A DNA stretch of 64,000 bases from Alphaproteobacteria bacterium (GCA_025362975.1 JANYES010000005.1:1-64000); one strand, 5' to 3'; positions 1-10,977 are shown, counted from the first letter of the stretch. Notes: generated by a model from the letters alone, not told the origin. Made by a program: numbers and translations.

Positions 1-1
1 C

Positions 2-913
2 GTACAGGAAGTCATCGCTACGGCACTGGGCGGCATGCGGCTGGCAGAATCCGTACAGGAACGGGAACGGTACGGTATCATGTTGCGCTATGACCGTCCT
101 TTCCGTGAATCGATTGAGGACGTAAGCAATATATTAGTTGCCGCACCGGATGGCGCGCAACTTCCGCTGGGTGAACTGGCAACCGTCAAACTTGCGCCCG
201 GTCCGCAGATGATCGTCTCGGAAAACGCACGGCTCAATGGCTGGGTGTTCGTTGATATCGTCGGGCGCGATATTGGCAGCTATGTTCAGGAAGCGCAGAA
301 AATCGTGGCGGAAAAGGTGAAGCTGCCAGCGGGCTATTCCATCGGCTGGTCAGGCCAGTTCGAGCAGATGCTGGAAGCCCGCGCACGGCTTAATATTGCC
401 ATACCTGCCACCATTGCCATTATATTTGTGTTGCTGATTTTGCATTTTGGCAGGCTGGATCGCACGCTGATGGTGATGTTGTCCCTGCCCTTCGGTCTGG
501 TCGGCGGGGTATGGGCGCTTTATCTTGCCAATTATAACTTCTCCGTCGCCGTGGCAATTGGCTTTATAGCCCTGGCCGGTATCGCCGTAGAAACTGCTGT
601 GGTTATGTTGATTTACCTCGATCAACAGGTGCGCCACCATCCCCCCCAAAACCTTCATGAACTATTCGAAGCCGTAATGCATGGCGCGGTATTGCGCGTG
701 CGGCCTAAACTAATGACGGTATCAGTCATCATTGCTGGTCTGTTGCCAATCTTCTTCACCGAAGGCTTTGGCTCGGATGTAATGCGCCGCATCGCCCTGC
801 CGATGGTCGGCGGCATGGTATCAACCACATTGCTGACGCTTATTGTTATTCCTGTGGTATATTATATTTATGAAGGCCGGAGACTGGAAAAACTCAATAA
901 AGCAGCAATATAA
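2..913 (+). CDS. CusA/CzcA-type heavy-metal RND efflux permease, C-terminal part (5' end outside window)
   Basis: Open frame runs in from the window edge (VQEVIATALGGMRLAESVQERERY); RND signatures GWSGQFEQMLEARARL and VRPKLMTVSVIIAGLLPIF. Confidence 0.9.
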   Translation, partial: VQEVIATALGGMRLAESVQERERYGIMLRYDRPFRESIEDVSNILVAAPDGAQLPLGELATVKLAPGPQMIVSENARLNGWVFVDIVGRDIGSYVQEAQKIVAEKVKLPAGYSIGWSGQFEQMLEARARLNIAIPATIAIIFVLLILHFGRLDRTLMVMLSLPFGLVGGVWALYLANYNFSVAVAIGFIALAGIAVETAVVMLIYLDQQVRHHPPQNLHELFEAVMHGAVLRVRPKLMTVSVIIAGLLPIFFTEGFGSDVMRRIALPMVGGMVSTTLLTLIVIPVVYYIYEGRRLEKLNKAAI

Positions 914-1328
914 TGCCATCACGTCTTGAACAAAAATGCACAGAAAAAGGTCTAAAGATGACCGAACAACGGCGCATTATCACTCAAGTTTTGTCAGAAT
1001 CACACGACCATCCGGACGTGGAATTGCTGCATCAGGGTGCTTATAAACTCGATTCCAGGATCAGTATTGCAACAGCCTACCGTACCGTGCGCCTATTCGA
1101 GGAAGCCGGTATTATTGAAAGCATGACTTTGGCAAGGGGCGTGCCCGCTACGAGGAAATACGTGAGGAACACCACGATCACCTGATCGATTTGAAAAGCG
1201 GCAAAGTCATTGAATTCAGTAATCAGGAAATTGAACACCTGCAACAGACAATCGCGGAGAAATTGGGTTACAAACTAGTAGAACACCGGCTGGAACTTTA
1301 CTGTGTGCCATTAAAGAGCAAAAAATAA
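913..1328 (+). pseudogene. Fur-family metalloregulator, frameshifted
   Basis: Frame 1 gives MPSRLEQKCTEKGLKMTEQRRII...TAYRTVRLFEEAGIIES; the rest (GKGRARYEEIREEHHDHLIDLKSGKVIEFSNQEIEHLQQTIAEKLGYKLVEHRLELYCVPLKSKK*) is in another frame. One missing A in gaaa(a)gcat near 1110 would restore it. Confidence 0.85.
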
Positions 1329-1500
1329 GGCTATCTGTCTTAAAATATTTACTTTCAGATTCTTGTGATTTTTCTATCCCCTCACTTCGGCGCAGCATAA
1401 CTGCGAATGATTCTTATTGACATCATTCGGCTGGATTAATATAGAAGCATGCTTGCGAATCGTTCTCAGTTGTTATTTTGCAATCCGAACTGGAAGTTTA

Positions 1501-2343
1501 ATGCTCGCTACGTTGATTATTGTATTCCGTGAAGTGATCGAAGCCGGGCTAGTGGTCGGCATCGTGCTTGCCGCAACTCGTAGCGTTCCCAGACGCGGCT
1601 TGTGGGTGGGTTACGGCATCTTGGCAGGAATTATTGGTGCATGCGTGGTGTCGGCGTTCGCCAGTTCTATCAGCGCCGCCATGGAAGGTGCGGGGCAGGA
1701 ATTATTTAACGTCACCATTCTTCTGGCTGCGGTGCTTATGCTTACCTGGCATAATGTCTGGATGGCGCGGCATGGACATCAGATCGCCATGCAGATGAAA
1801 AATATGGGCGAGGCGGTGGCGGCAGGTCGCCGTTCACTGGTGGCGTTGTCGATTGTTGTCGGCATTGCCGTATTGCGCGAAGGTTCGGAAATCGTGCTTT
1901 TTCTCTATGGCATCGCTATATCGGGAGGCGATACAGCAGCGGCGATGGCAGCGGGCGGCTTGTTTGGCTTAATATTGGGCGTTGCCGTGGGCGCTGTCAC
2001 CTATTTCGGCCTGCTGCGCATTCCGAATCGTTATCTGTTTGCGGTCACGGGCTGGCTAATCGCTCTGCTGGCGGCAGGCATGGCATCGCAGGCAGTAGCA
2101 TTCCTCCAGCAAGCGCAAGTGGTGACATCTTTTACTCAGGTGATATGGGAGACCTCCAGCTTTATCTCCGATGGCAGCGTGATCGGGAAAGTATTGCACA
2201 CCCTGATCGGATATACCGCTCGGCCAACGGGAATGCAGCTTATGGTTTATCTCGCCACGCTGGTCGGCATATTTACCCTGATGCGTTTATTCGGCCACAC
2301 GCCTCAGGCAAAACCGGCAGCGACTGCCGCCTCCTCTAGTTAA
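1501..2343 (+). CDS. FTR1-family iron permease
   Basis: MLATLIIVFREVIEAGLVVGIVLAATRS (REVxE motif), several TM segments, second LREGSEIVLFLYG motif. Start moved from 1417 to 1501. Confidence 0.9.
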   Translation: MLATLIIVFREVIEAGLVVGIVLAATRSVPRRGLWVGYGILAGIIGACVVSAFASSISAAMEGAGQELFNVTILLAAVLMLTWHNVWMARHGHQIAMQMKNMGEAVAAGRRSLVALSIVVGIAVLREGSEIVLFLYGIAISGGDTAAAMAAGGLFGLILGVAVGAVTYFGLLRIPNRYLFAVTGWLIALLAAGMASQAVAFLQQAQVVTSFTQVIWETSSFISDGSVIGKVLHTLIGYTARPTGMQLMVYLATLVGIFTLMRLFGHTPQAKPAATAASSS

Positions 2344-2376
2344 TCACAAGTCAACTCATGCAAAGGAATCATCCCA

Positions 2377-2703
2377 ATGAACAAAGCAATATATATGACG
2401 GTGTTATCCGCAGGACTATTCTTTTCTGGAGCGGCTTATGCCGAGGATTATGTCATTACGATTAAAAACAATCAGTTCTCACCGCAGGAACTGACCATAC
2501 CGGCCAACCAAAAAGTTAAAATTCTTGTCAAGAATCAGGACATGATACCGGCGGAGTTTGAAAGCTACGACCTAAACCGCGAAAAGGTTGTCAGTGGCAA
2601 TAGTGAAATCATCGTATTCGTAGGCCCGCTAAATCCGGGCAATTACGTTTATTTCGATGACTTCCATCGTGACACCACCAAAGGCACTATTACCGCAAAA
2701 TAA
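2377..2703 (+). CDS. Secreted cupredoxin-like protein
   Basis: Signal peptide plus YVITIKNNQFSPQELTIPANQKVKILVKNQD...; directly downstream of FTR1. Confidence 0.75.
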   Translation: MNKAIYMTVLSAGLFFSGAAYAEDYVITIKNNQFSPQELTIPANQKVKILVKNQDMIPAEFESYDLNREKVVSGNSEIIVFVGPLNPGNYVYFDDFHRDTTKGTITAK

Positions 2704-2730
2704 AGTAAATCATATCGATAAGGGGAACCC

Positions 2731-3504
2731 ATGAAAACAGATCGTCCATCCATCCATTGCTTTTCCGCTCTCTTGCTCGGCGTAGCCATAGCTGCCTCAG
2801 TCAGTTCCGCGCATGCTGCGGATAAGCTCTATTATCCTTACGTCACAAAAGGCGAACTGGAAGTGGAATATTTTGGCAGTCGCAGTTCCGATAGTGATTC
2901 CACGGAGTATAACGCGCAAAAACAGCAGTTTTCCGTGGGCTACGGCTTTACTAACTGGTGGAAATCGGAACTATACGGCAAGTTTGAAAGGGAACCGCAA
3001 AATCGCATTACATTCGATGCATGGGAATGGGAAAACATCTTTCAGCTTACCGAGCGCGGGGAATACTGGCTCGATGTTGGCGCGTCGCTAGCGTATGAAT
3101 ACACGCCGCAGAGAAACCATGCCGATACAATTGAAGCCCGTCTGCTTCTCGCTAAAGATATTGGCAAAACCTCGCACACTTTCAATGCCATCGTCGAGAA
3201 GGATGTCAGTTCAGGCCCCAAGGCAGGTCTGGAAAGCACATTATTATGGAGCAGCCGTTACCGCTACAATCAATATTTCGAGCCTGGGTTTGAAATCAGC
3301 AGTGATTTCGGTGAATTGAAGCATACCGGCTCATATGACAATCAGAAGCATTCCATTGGTCCCGCTGCTTATGGCAAAATTCCCTTGGGCCTGACGGATA
3401 GGGGAGATTCGCTCAAATACCGCATAGGCTATCTATTTGGCGTATCCCAGGCAGCGCCGAGCGGAGAAGCCATTGCCCAGCTGGAATATGAATTGCATTT
3501 TTAA
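2731..3504 (+). CDS. Secreted/outer-membrane hypothetical protein, probable beta-rich
   Basis: 257 aa with signal peptide and alternating aromatic strands; same strand as FTR1 and cupredoxin genes. Confidence 0.6.
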   Translation: MKTDRPSIHCFSALLLGVAIAASVSSAHAADKLYYPYVTKGELEVEYFGSRSSDSDSTEYNAQKQQFSVGYGFTNWWKSELYGKFEREPQNRITFDAWEWENIFQLTERGEYWLDVGASLAYEYTPQRNHADTIEARLLLAKDIGKTSHTFNAIVEKDVSSGPKAGLESTLLWSSRYRYNQYFEPGFEISSDFGELKHTGSYDNQKHSIGPAAYGKIPLGLTDRGDSLKYRIGYLFGVSQAAPSGEAIAQLEYELHF

Positions 3505-3574
3505 TAGGAAATTTATGAAAACGATTAAGGATAATTTCATGATCGGCTGGTAATCTGTAGAAAATTTAGGTATA

Positions 3575-3892
3575 ATGCCGCGCTTGAAACGCATTTTTGT
3601 ATGTCTGTTTGTGGTTTTTTCTTTGATATGCGGGCCTTTAGCTCATGCAGCAGGGATTTGTGCTGACACAGGCAGTACCATCGCGGATGAGGCATCGAAA
3701 GAAAAAAAGCAGGACGATAATAAGTTCGCTAACGCGGGGCATCATTGCTGTACCAATCCTGTTATTGAGCGCGTTGGCTTATCACTAACCGCCCCTATTC
3801 AAGTAAAGGCGTCTGTCGTTATTGTTACTGCGCAGAACCATCTGGCCTCGATTAACGTCGGCCCTCTCTTAGAGCCCCCTTCACACGCTTAA
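3575..3892 (+). CDS. Small secreted protein with HHCC motif
   Basis: 105 aa, signal peptide, ...FANAGHHCCTNP...; metal-gene context. Confidence 0.5.
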   Translation: MPRLKRIFVCLFVVFSLICGPLAHAAGICADTGSTIADEASKEKKQDDNKFANAGHHCCTNPVIERVGLSLTAPIQVKASVVIVTAQNHLASINVGPLLEPPSHA

Positions 3893-4195
3893 TTCCCTAT
3901 TGCCTATCGCCTGCAGGAACAGGCGCTGGTCGAGATAAAACCTGCTACTCGCCGCTTTCTTGAAAAAGCTCTGGATGACAATGCATCTAGGTCGATATTC
4001 GCTGCCAGCGTCAAGCCTGGTACATGCCTACTGCGTGAATGGCATGGCGTCACCCATGAAGTGCTCGTACTGGAGACCGGGGTGCAGTTTCAGGGTAAAC
4101 GATACCGATCTCTTTCGAAAGTGGCTCGCGTCATCACCGGCGCACGCTGGTCAGGTCCTTTATTCTTTGGGCTAAAGAAACGGGAGACAGCATGA
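3893..4195 (+). pseudogene. DUF2924 protein, 5'-truncated
   Basis: Reading from 3893 gives FPIAYRLQEQALVEIKPATRRFLEKALDDNASRSIFAASVKPGTCLLREWHGVTHEVLVLETGVQFQGKRYRSLSKVARVITGARWSGPLFFGLKKRETA*, with no start codon. Its TGA overlaps the recombinase ATG (ATGA). Confidence 0.75.
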
Positions 4196-5789
4196 GCACA
4201 AAACGTTGCGCCATCTATACCCGCAAATCTTCCGAGGAAGGGTTGGAACAGGATTTCAATTCATTGCATGCACAGCGTGAAGCCTGCGAGGCCTTTATCA
4301 AAAGCCAGAAGCACGAGGGATGGCAGCTTATTAAAACTGCCTATGACGACGGTGGATTCAGTGGTGGCAATATGGAGCGTCCGGCGCTAAGGCAATTGTT
4401 GGAGGATATCAAGGTCGGAAGAATAGATGTGATAGTGGTCTATAAGGTAGATCGTCTGTCACGTTCCCTGCATGACTTTGCCCGTATGGTCGATGTTTTT
4501 GATAAACACAATGTCTCGTTCGTATCAGTCACCCAGCAGTTCAATACCACTACATCGATGGGACGGCTTACGCTTAATGTCCTGCTCTCATTCGCTCAAT
4601 TCGAGCGGGAAGTTACGGGTCAACGCATCCGGGATAAGTTCGCCGCATCGAAGAAGAAAGGCATATGGATGGGCGGTCCGGTGCCACGCGGGTATCGAGT
4701 TGAAGAACGCAAATTGCTTATTGTGCCTGCGAATGCGCAAACCGTACGATTGATTTACCAGCGTTATCTAGAACTGCGCTGTGTACGGCTATTACTGGAA
4801 GATTTAAAGGCAAAAGACATTCGTTCAAAAGCCAATTACGTTTTATCCTGCGGGGCACTTTATAAGATGCTTTCCAATCCGATCTATATCGGCCAGATCA
4901 CTCTCAAAGGCACATGGTATCCCGGTCAGCATGAAGCCATTGTCGATCAGGAACTATGGGATGCGGTGCAGCAATGTTTCACCGGAAACCGGATTGGAAA
5001 TAAAGTGCACTCGCGCAAAACCGATCCGAGTCCGCTTGCCGGTAAGCTATTCGACGTACCAGGAGAACGACTAGTGCCAATCCATGCAAATAAGAAGGGC
5101 AGACGATATCGCTATTATATCTCACAAAGCCTGATGAATAATCCCAAAGAAGTGGCGATGAGCGGCTGGCGGTTGCGGGGGCAAGAAACAGAGCAGGTCA
5201 TTGCACAAGCAACACTTTCTATATTGCACGATCAGGATGCGATTACCACTGCGCTGCGTGATGCAGGCATTGCGTCCCAGCATCTACCTGCAGCACTTAA
5301 AACCGCAAATGACGCACAGACGGACACTATCATTGACAGATTCGTAGATCGAATAGCAATAAATCTAGATGGATACGTCTTACATTGTCTCTGGCAGCAC
5401 TGGTTCCAGTGGAAGATAATCCTGTTAAAATTACCCGCGATATTCCGATGCGAATGAAGCGGCGCGGCATCGAGATGCGATTGGTAATAGGAAATAGTAG
5501 CCCAGTAAGAAAAGATCCTACATTAATCAATGCCATCATTAAAGCGCGTGGATGGTTTAATGAACTGGTGTCCGGACGTGTAACTACCCTCACACAGATA
5601 GCATCCAGCGACGGCATTGATCTGGGCACACTCAGTCGTATGCTAAATCTTGCCTTTCTTGCCCCAGAGATAATAGAAGTAATTGTGGTAGGGCACCACC
5701 CCGCAGACCTCACCGTCGAAAAGCTAACCAAAAAAATCGAGCTACCTATGGACTGGGCGGAACAGAAGCGCCTGTTGGGTTGCGCGTAA
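4192..5789 (+). pseudogene. Large serine recombinase (resolvase plus recombinase domains), frameshifted near 5370
   Basis: RCAIYTRKSSEEGLEQDFNSLHAQREACEAF... resolvase N-terminus; C-terminal part continues in ORF 5385-5789. One missing G in gatgg(g)atacgt restores one frame. Confidence 0.85.
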
Positions 5790-5950
5790 ATCTTGAGTCT
5801 TGACCGCCGAAATCGTGCATAGAGATAATATCGCTAATCGCCCAAGAAAAGCCGCTATGCAGGTTATATCTGGTCAACACTCAAAATAAGGCCCGCGGTG
5901 TGCGGGCGACACCGGGAAATATCTACAATATATTGAAATACAACAATAAA

Positions 5951-5979
5951 TGGTGGTGGACGGAGTCTACTGCGAACCA
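5951..5979 (-). other. Possible tRNA 3'-end remnant
   Basis: TGGTGGTGGACGGAGTCTACTGCGAACC resembles a minus-strand CCACCA end plus degenerate T-arm; same relative position as the tRNA-Ile2 3' half in the second recombinase copy. Confidence 0.35.
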
Positions 5980-5990
5980 GTCTCCGGCGC

Positions 5991-6186
5991 AATTCCCTCT
6001 TTAGCAGGGTATTTACAGGGAATTTTGTCAATTTTAGGCACTATTGACGATAAACTGTTATTAAGATTCCTGTGATAATAAAGACTTATCCATAAAATTC
6101 CCTAAACAATATATCAGGGAATTATATTTCCATAACAGGGAATTAGTTTTAAGAAACAGGTAAACATCAGGGGCCATCAGGGAAAC
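5991..6186. repeat. Iterated CAGGGAATT-type motif, about 7 copies in both orientations
   Basis: aattccctc 5991, cagggtatt 6005, cagggaatt 6016, aattccct 6096, cagggaatt 6115, cagggaatt 6136, cagggaaac 6178. Confidence 0.7.
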
Positions 6187-6214
6187 GTTTTATGGCAATT
6201 AATAACGCAAAGAT

Positions 6215-6643
6215 TTACGCAAATGTAATGCTGACATCGATATTGCCCCGTGTAGCGTTGGAGTAAGGGCAGACAATATGAGCAGAGTCGATCAATTTCT
6301 GGGCATCAACTGGGTCCATACCAGGAAGTGTCACTAGCAATTGTACCGATATGGCAAATCCAGTCGGAATGGGACCGATGCCGACGCTACCCGCCACAGA
6401 TGCATCCTCCGGCAGTTTCATTTGTATCTTGCCCGCCACAAATTTCATCGCGCCGATGAAACAAGCGGCATAACCCGCAGCAAATAACTGTTCCGGATTA
6501 GTGCCACCCACGCCAGCACCGCCCAGTTCCTTTGGTGCCACAAGTTTTACGTCCAGCGCACCATCCGAAGATTTGGCATGACCGTCGCGGCCACCTGTGG
6601 CACTAGCATGAGCGGTGTAAATAATTTTGCTTGGCTGATCCAT
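6215..6643 (-). CDS. Organic hydroperoxide resistance protein (Ohr/OsmC family)
   Basis: TNPEQLFAAGYAACFIGAMK and HIVCPYSNATRGN motifs. Confidence 0.9.
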   Translation of the reverse strand: MDQPSKIIYTAHASATGGRDGHAKSSDGALDVKLVAPKELGGAGVGGTNPEQLFAAGYAACFIGAMKFVAGKIQMKLPEDASVAGSVGIGPIPTGFAISVQLLVTLPGMDPVDAQKLIDSAHIVCPYSNATRGNIDVSITFA

Positions 6644-6687
6644 TACTAATCTCCTTAATTAAAAATGATAAATTGATGATTGGTCGG

Positions 6688-8166
6688 TCAGATCACCGGG
6701 TTCGGTGTTCTTTCCGATACGCCACGTTCCAGTGCTGCTGCTACACCCGCGCCGTAAGCCGGGTCGGCCTTAGTGCAGTTGGCGATATGCCGTTGCTGGA
6801 TTTCTTTAGAGGCACCGACTACAGAGCGTGCTGTGTTCTCAAACAACAGTTTCCGCTTTTCCGGTGTCATAAGGCGGAACAGGTTTCCGGGCTGGGTGAA
6901 ATAATCCTCATCGACCCGGTGATCCCAATGTGCCGCTGCGCCTTCAATTGCAAGGGGCGGTTCCGAAAAATCCGGTTGCTGCTGCCACTCACCTTTACTG
7001 TTCGGTTCATAGCCAATGGTCGCTCCCTTGTTCCCATCCACTCGCATCGCGCCATCGCGATGGTAGCTATTGAAAGGACATTTTGGGGCGTTGACGGGAA
7101 TCTGGTGGTGATTGACGCCGAGGCGATAACGCTGCGCATCCCCGTAAGAGAACAGACGGCTTTGTAACATTTTGTCTGGCGAAAAGCTAATGCCGGGTAC
7201 AACATTGGCAGGCGAGAACGCGGCCTGCTCGACTTCGGCGAAGTAGTTTTCCGGATTGCGATTCAACTCCATTACCCCGACATCCATCAGCGGGTAATCC
7301 TTATGTGGCCACACCTTGGTCAGATCGAAGGGATTGATATGGTATGCACTCGCTTCTTTCTCAGGCATGATCTGCACCCGTAGTTTCCAGCGCGGGAAAT
7401 CTTTGTTCTCAATAGCATCGAACAAGTCGCGCTGTGCGCTTTCGCGATCGCGCCCAACCAGATCGGTAGCTTCTGAATCGCTGAGGTTCTTAATGCCCTG
7501 CAGGCATTCGAAATGGAATTTTACCCAGTAACGTTCATTGGCTGCATTAATAAAGCTAAAGGTGTGGCTGCCAAAACCATGCATGTGGCGATAGGAAGCC
7601 GGTATACCGCGATCACTCATCACAATCGTGATCTGGTGCAAAGCTTCCGGTAGAAGGGTCCAGAAATCCCAATTATTCTCAGCGCTACGCATATTAGTTT
7701 TAGGATCGCGCTTAACTGCATGGTTCAAATCAGGGAATTTTAATGGATCGCGCAGGAAAAATACCGGCGTGTTGTTGCCGACCACATCCCAATTGCCTTC
7801 TTCCGTATAAAACTTAACGGCAAATCCGCGGATGTCGCGTTCTGCATCAGCAGCACCGCGCTCTCCGGCCACCGTAGAAAAACGCAGGAACAGATCGGTT
7901 TTTTTGCCAACCGTCGCGAAGATTTTTGCCTTAGTGTATTTGGTAATATCGTGAGTGACGGTAAATGTACCATAGGCTCCAGAGCCCTTCGCATGCATAC
8001 GGCGCTCGGGGATGACTTCACGATCAAAATGTGCCAGCTTTTCGAGGTGCCATACATCCTGGAGTAAGACAGGTCCACGTGGCCCGGCGGTTTGCGTGTT
8101 CTGGTTATCGACGACCGGTGCCCCGGCAGCGGTGGTGAGTTTCTTCATCTCAGAATTTCCTTTCAT
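6688..8166 (-). CDS. katA: Monofunctional heme catalase
   Basis: [61 protein letters not shown]; likely start at MKKLTTAAG (8148). Confidence 0.95.
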   Translation of the reverse strand: MKGNSEMKKLTTAAGAPVVDNQNTQTAGPRGPVLLQDVWHLEKLAHFDREVIPERRMHAKGSGAYGTFTVTHDITKYTKAKIFATVGKKTDLFLRFSTVAGERGAADAERDIRGFAVKFYTEEGNWDVVGNNTPVFFLRDPLKFPDLNHAVKRDPKTNMRSAENNWDFWTLLPEALHQITIVMSDRGIPASYRHMHGFGSHTFSFINAANERYWVKFHFECLQGIKNLSDSEATDLVGRDRESAQRDLFDAIENKDFPRWKLRVQIMPEKEASAYHINPFDLTKVWPHKDYPLMDVGVMELNRNPENYFAEVEQAAFSPANVVPGISFSPDKMLQSRLFSYGDAQRYRLGVNHHQIPVNAPKCPFNSYHRDGAMRVDGNKGATIGYEPNSKGEWQQQPDFSEPPLAIEGAAAHWDHRVDEDYFTQPGNLFRLMTPEKRKLLFENTARSVVGASKEIQQRHIANCTKADPAYGAGVAAALERGVSERTPNPVI

Positions 8167-8279
8167 TGAAGTGCTTTTTGGTTCGCATTGATTATCGAAT
8201 TTAGAAACATATTGTTCTTAGGTAAAATATAAGTATCTTATATCAGACATAAGCAAAAACTAATAACGCACTAAATCCC
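8167..8279. promoter_or_regulatory. Divergent catalase/oxyR intergenic region
   Basis: 113-bp AT-rich gap between divergently transcribed katA and an OxyR-type gene; specific boxes not assigned. Confidence 0.4.
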
Positions 8280-9161
8280 ATGAATCTGCGAGATCTACAT
8301 TATCTGGTTACCGTGGCCGACTCAGGCCAGTTCGCACGTGCTGCTAAAATCTGCAATGTCAGCCAGCCTTCTTTAAGTATGCAGCTTAAAAAGCTGGAGG
8401 AAGAGCTAGGCGTTACCATATTCGAACGGGGTGGACGCCAGCTTATCATTACGCAAGCAGGTAGAGCGATTATCGAGCGCGCACGCCAGGCTCTGCAAGA
8501 AGTGACAGAAATGCGTAACCTCGCCAACTTGTTCGCAGGCAAGGGCATGGAGTTTCGCTTAGGCATTATACCCACAGTGGCCCCATACCTTCTACCCCAT
8601 TACGTGCCCCGCATCCGCGAAGCCTTGCCAACGCTGAAACTTCATCTTGTGGAAGCACAGACGCAGCAACTGGAAATTATGCTGGCTAAAGGCGTGCTTG
8701 ATGGAATTATCGTCGCTCTACCTATTGATTCCGGCACATTTAAAACAGCGTTGCTCTATACGGAACAATGCTTCATTGCAGCGCCTAAAAATCATCGCCT
8801 TGCTAGACGCAAAAAGCTGAATAGCCACGATCTGGCTTCCGAACGCATCCTGTTGCTGGATGAAGGGCATTGCCTACGTAATCAGGCGCTTTCCTTATGT
8901 AGTAAAACCGGCATGGAGGAAAATACAAATTTCCGCGCCACTAGCCTAGAAACCCTGCGTTATATGGTCGCAAGCGGGGAAGGAATCACCATAATGCCGG
9001 AGTCCGCCATTAAAAAAGATGATGGCATTGTCTATATCCCCTGTACTGAGTCAGGCTTCAACCGCAAAATTGGCATCGCCTGGCGCTCCTCTACGCCTCA
9101 TGCTTCCCTAATAGAAACCTTAAAGAAACTGGGTTCTGCTATTAAATTTAACGACACATAA
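8280..9161 (+). CDS. oxyR: LysR-family regulator, OxyR-like
   Basis: MNLRDLHYLVTVADSGQFARAAKICNVSQPSLSMQLKKLEEELGV; Cys-containing LLDEGHCLRNQALSLC segment; divergent from catalase. Confidence 0.85.
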   Translation: MNLRDLHYLVTVADSGQFARAAKICNVSQPSLSMQLKKLEEELGVTIFERGGRQLIITQAGRAIIERARQALQEVTEMRNLANLFAGKGMEFRLGIIPTVAPYLLPHYVPRIREALPTLKLHLVEAQTQQLEIMLAKGVLDGIIVALPIDSGTFKTALLYTEQCFIAAPKNHRLARRKKLNSHDLASERILLLDEGHCLRNQALSLCSKTGMEENTNFRATSLETLRYMVASGEGITIMPESAIKKDDGIVYIPCTESGFNRKIGIAWRSSTPHASLIETLKKLGSAIKFNDT

Positions 9162-9335
9162 CATATTCTTTTACCGGCACTTGCCCTTAATACATCCAGA
9201 AAGTAATGACGGTTAATTATTTGTTAAACCGCTTTCGTATGATTGCTAGCCCGCTCTGGTTTTACCATTTAGTAATAGCTAATTGGTAAACTGTAAGAGA
9301 GTATTATTCCTATAAAACCTGGCTCGGAGTAGTAT

Positions 9336-9860
9336 ATGCAAGAAGCGGTTTTCCCTAATAATGAAGCTGAACGCCTGTTTATCCTGCGTGCGCTCAACCT
9401 TTTGGATACACCGATAGAGGAACGATTCGACCGCATTACACGTATCGTCTGCAATGCGCTTAATGTTCCCATAGCGACCATTACGTTGATTGATGACACA
9501 CGGCAGTGGTTTAAATCGGGTCAGGGCATATGTGTCGCAGAAACTTCCCGTAAGGATTCCTTTTGCGCCCATGCTATTTTAGAAAACGAAATGATGATTG
9601 TGCCTGATGCCTCCAAAGATCCCCGCTTTCATGATAATCCCCTTGTAATATCGGAACCCAACATCCGATTTTATGCAGGCATTCCCATCACTGTCCGTAA
9701 TGCATTCAATATTGGTACGTTGTGTGCAATTGACACCAGGCCCAGAGAACTGACCGATGCACAGAGAAGCATTATGCATGATCTGGCTAAAATTGTAGAA
9801 TCGGAAATCTCGGCAATATCCCTTTCCGAAACGCATTACAAAATGCAAAAGAAAGGTTGA
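9336..9860 (+). CDS. GAF-domain protein
   Basis: FDRITRIVCNALNVPIATITLIDDTRQWFKSGQGI...CAHAILENEMMIVPDASKDPRFHDNPLV. Confidence 0.8.
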   Translation: MQEAVFPNNEAERLFILRALNLLDTPIEERFDRITRIVCNALNVPIATITLIDDTRQWFKSGQGICVAETSRKDSFCAHAILENEMMIVPDASKDPRFHDNPLVISEPNIRFYAGIPITVRNAFNIGTLCAIDTRPRELTDAQRSIMHDLAKIVESEISAISLSETHYKMQKKG

Positions 9861-9881
9861 TGCCCGTCATCATTTATACCC

Positions 9882-10925
9882 ATGACACAGTCTCCTAAAC
9901 CATCTCAGCTTAAACAGAACCATCTCCAGCAAATCATCGAGATGCAAGCTGCCTTAGTTTCGGGAGATTTCGCCCTTGATGCCTTTATGACGGATGTCGT
10001 AGAGCGCGTGCAGACATTCACCTCTGCTACCGGTGCAGTGGTGGAACTGGTGGAAGGCGACGAAATGGTTTACCGGGCCGCCAGTGGCAGTGTAAGCACT
10101 TATGTAGGGCTACGATTAAAAATGGCTACCAGCCTCTCGGGGAACTGTGTCCGCAGCGGTCAGGTCACATTGTTCGAAGATACAGCCAACGATCCGCGCG
10201 TGGATGCGGCAGCCTGTAAGAAAGTAAGTGCCGCGTCCATGGTGGTTGTACCGCTGTCACGCAAAAATCAGGTGGTCGGTGTGCTGAAGGTGATTTCAAA
10301 TCAAGCATATGCTTTCAACGAGCATGATGTTTATACCCTTCAGTTATTAGCCGGACTTCTGGGAGGTGCGCTGGGCCAGCAAATTGAGATGCATGACCAG
10401 CAACAGCTGGAAGAAAAACTCCGTCATATGGCGCAGAATGATTCGCTGACCGGGTTGCCCAACCGTGCATTGTTTTATGACCGGTTAGCACATGCTATTG
10501 CGCGCAGTAGCAGAAGTGATAAATTGCTTGCATTGATGTACATGGACATAGACCATTTCAAAGCTGTAAACGATACCTATGGCCATGCTGTAGGGGATGC
10601 GCTGCTTCAGCAATTCGCCGAGCGTGTGCGTAAAGTCGTTCGGGAATCAGATACTTTTGCGCGGCTGGGTGGTGATGAATTCACACTGATTACCGAAAAT
10701 CTCCGCAACAAACAGGAAGCGGTACATATCGCTACAAAAATAATAGAAAGCGTGCGCCCGGAATTTGTTCTGGAAGGCCAGAAAATTAAAGTCAGTACGA
10801 GTATAGGAGTAGCACTCTCTTCAGGAAAAGGAATACAATCCGATGAATTTATTTGTCAGGCAGATGAAGCTTTATATGAAGTAAAAAAAGCCGGTCGAGA
10901 CAGTTTCCGGTTTGCACATTCCTGA
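9882..10925 (+). CDS. GAF-GGDEF diguanylate cyclase
   Basis: GAF N-terminus; DSLTGLPNRALFYDRL...RLGGDEFTLI...SIGVALSSG. Confidence 0.92.
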   Translation: MTQSPKPSQLKQNHLQQIIEMQAALVSGDFALDAFMTDVVERVQTFTSATGAVVELVEGDEMVYRAASGSVSTYVGLRLKMATSLSGNCVRSGQVTLFEDTANDPRVDAAACKKVSAASMVVVPLSRKNQVVGVLKVISNQAYAFNEHDVYTLQLLAGLLGGALGQQIEMHDQQQLEEKLRHMAQNDSLTGLPNRALFYDRLAHAIARSSRSDKLLALMYMDIDHFKAVNDTYGHAVGDALLQQFAERVRKVVRESDTFARLGGDEFTLITENLRNKQEAVHIATKIIESVRPEFVLEGQKIKVSTSIGVALSSGKGIQSDEFICQADEALYEVKKAGRDSFRFAHS

Positions 10926-10977
10926 TAAACTTTCCTACAAATCTCATAACATCAATACTGAATAAGAATGTGATGCC

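Noticed and set aside
1216-1398. Minus-strand ORF 60 aa
   Set aside because: Overlaps the out-of-frame C-terminal half of fur on the + strand.
3960-4175. ORF 71 aa from the track
   Set aside because: Wrong frame; the DUF2924 frame (3893-4195) gives a recognisable product.
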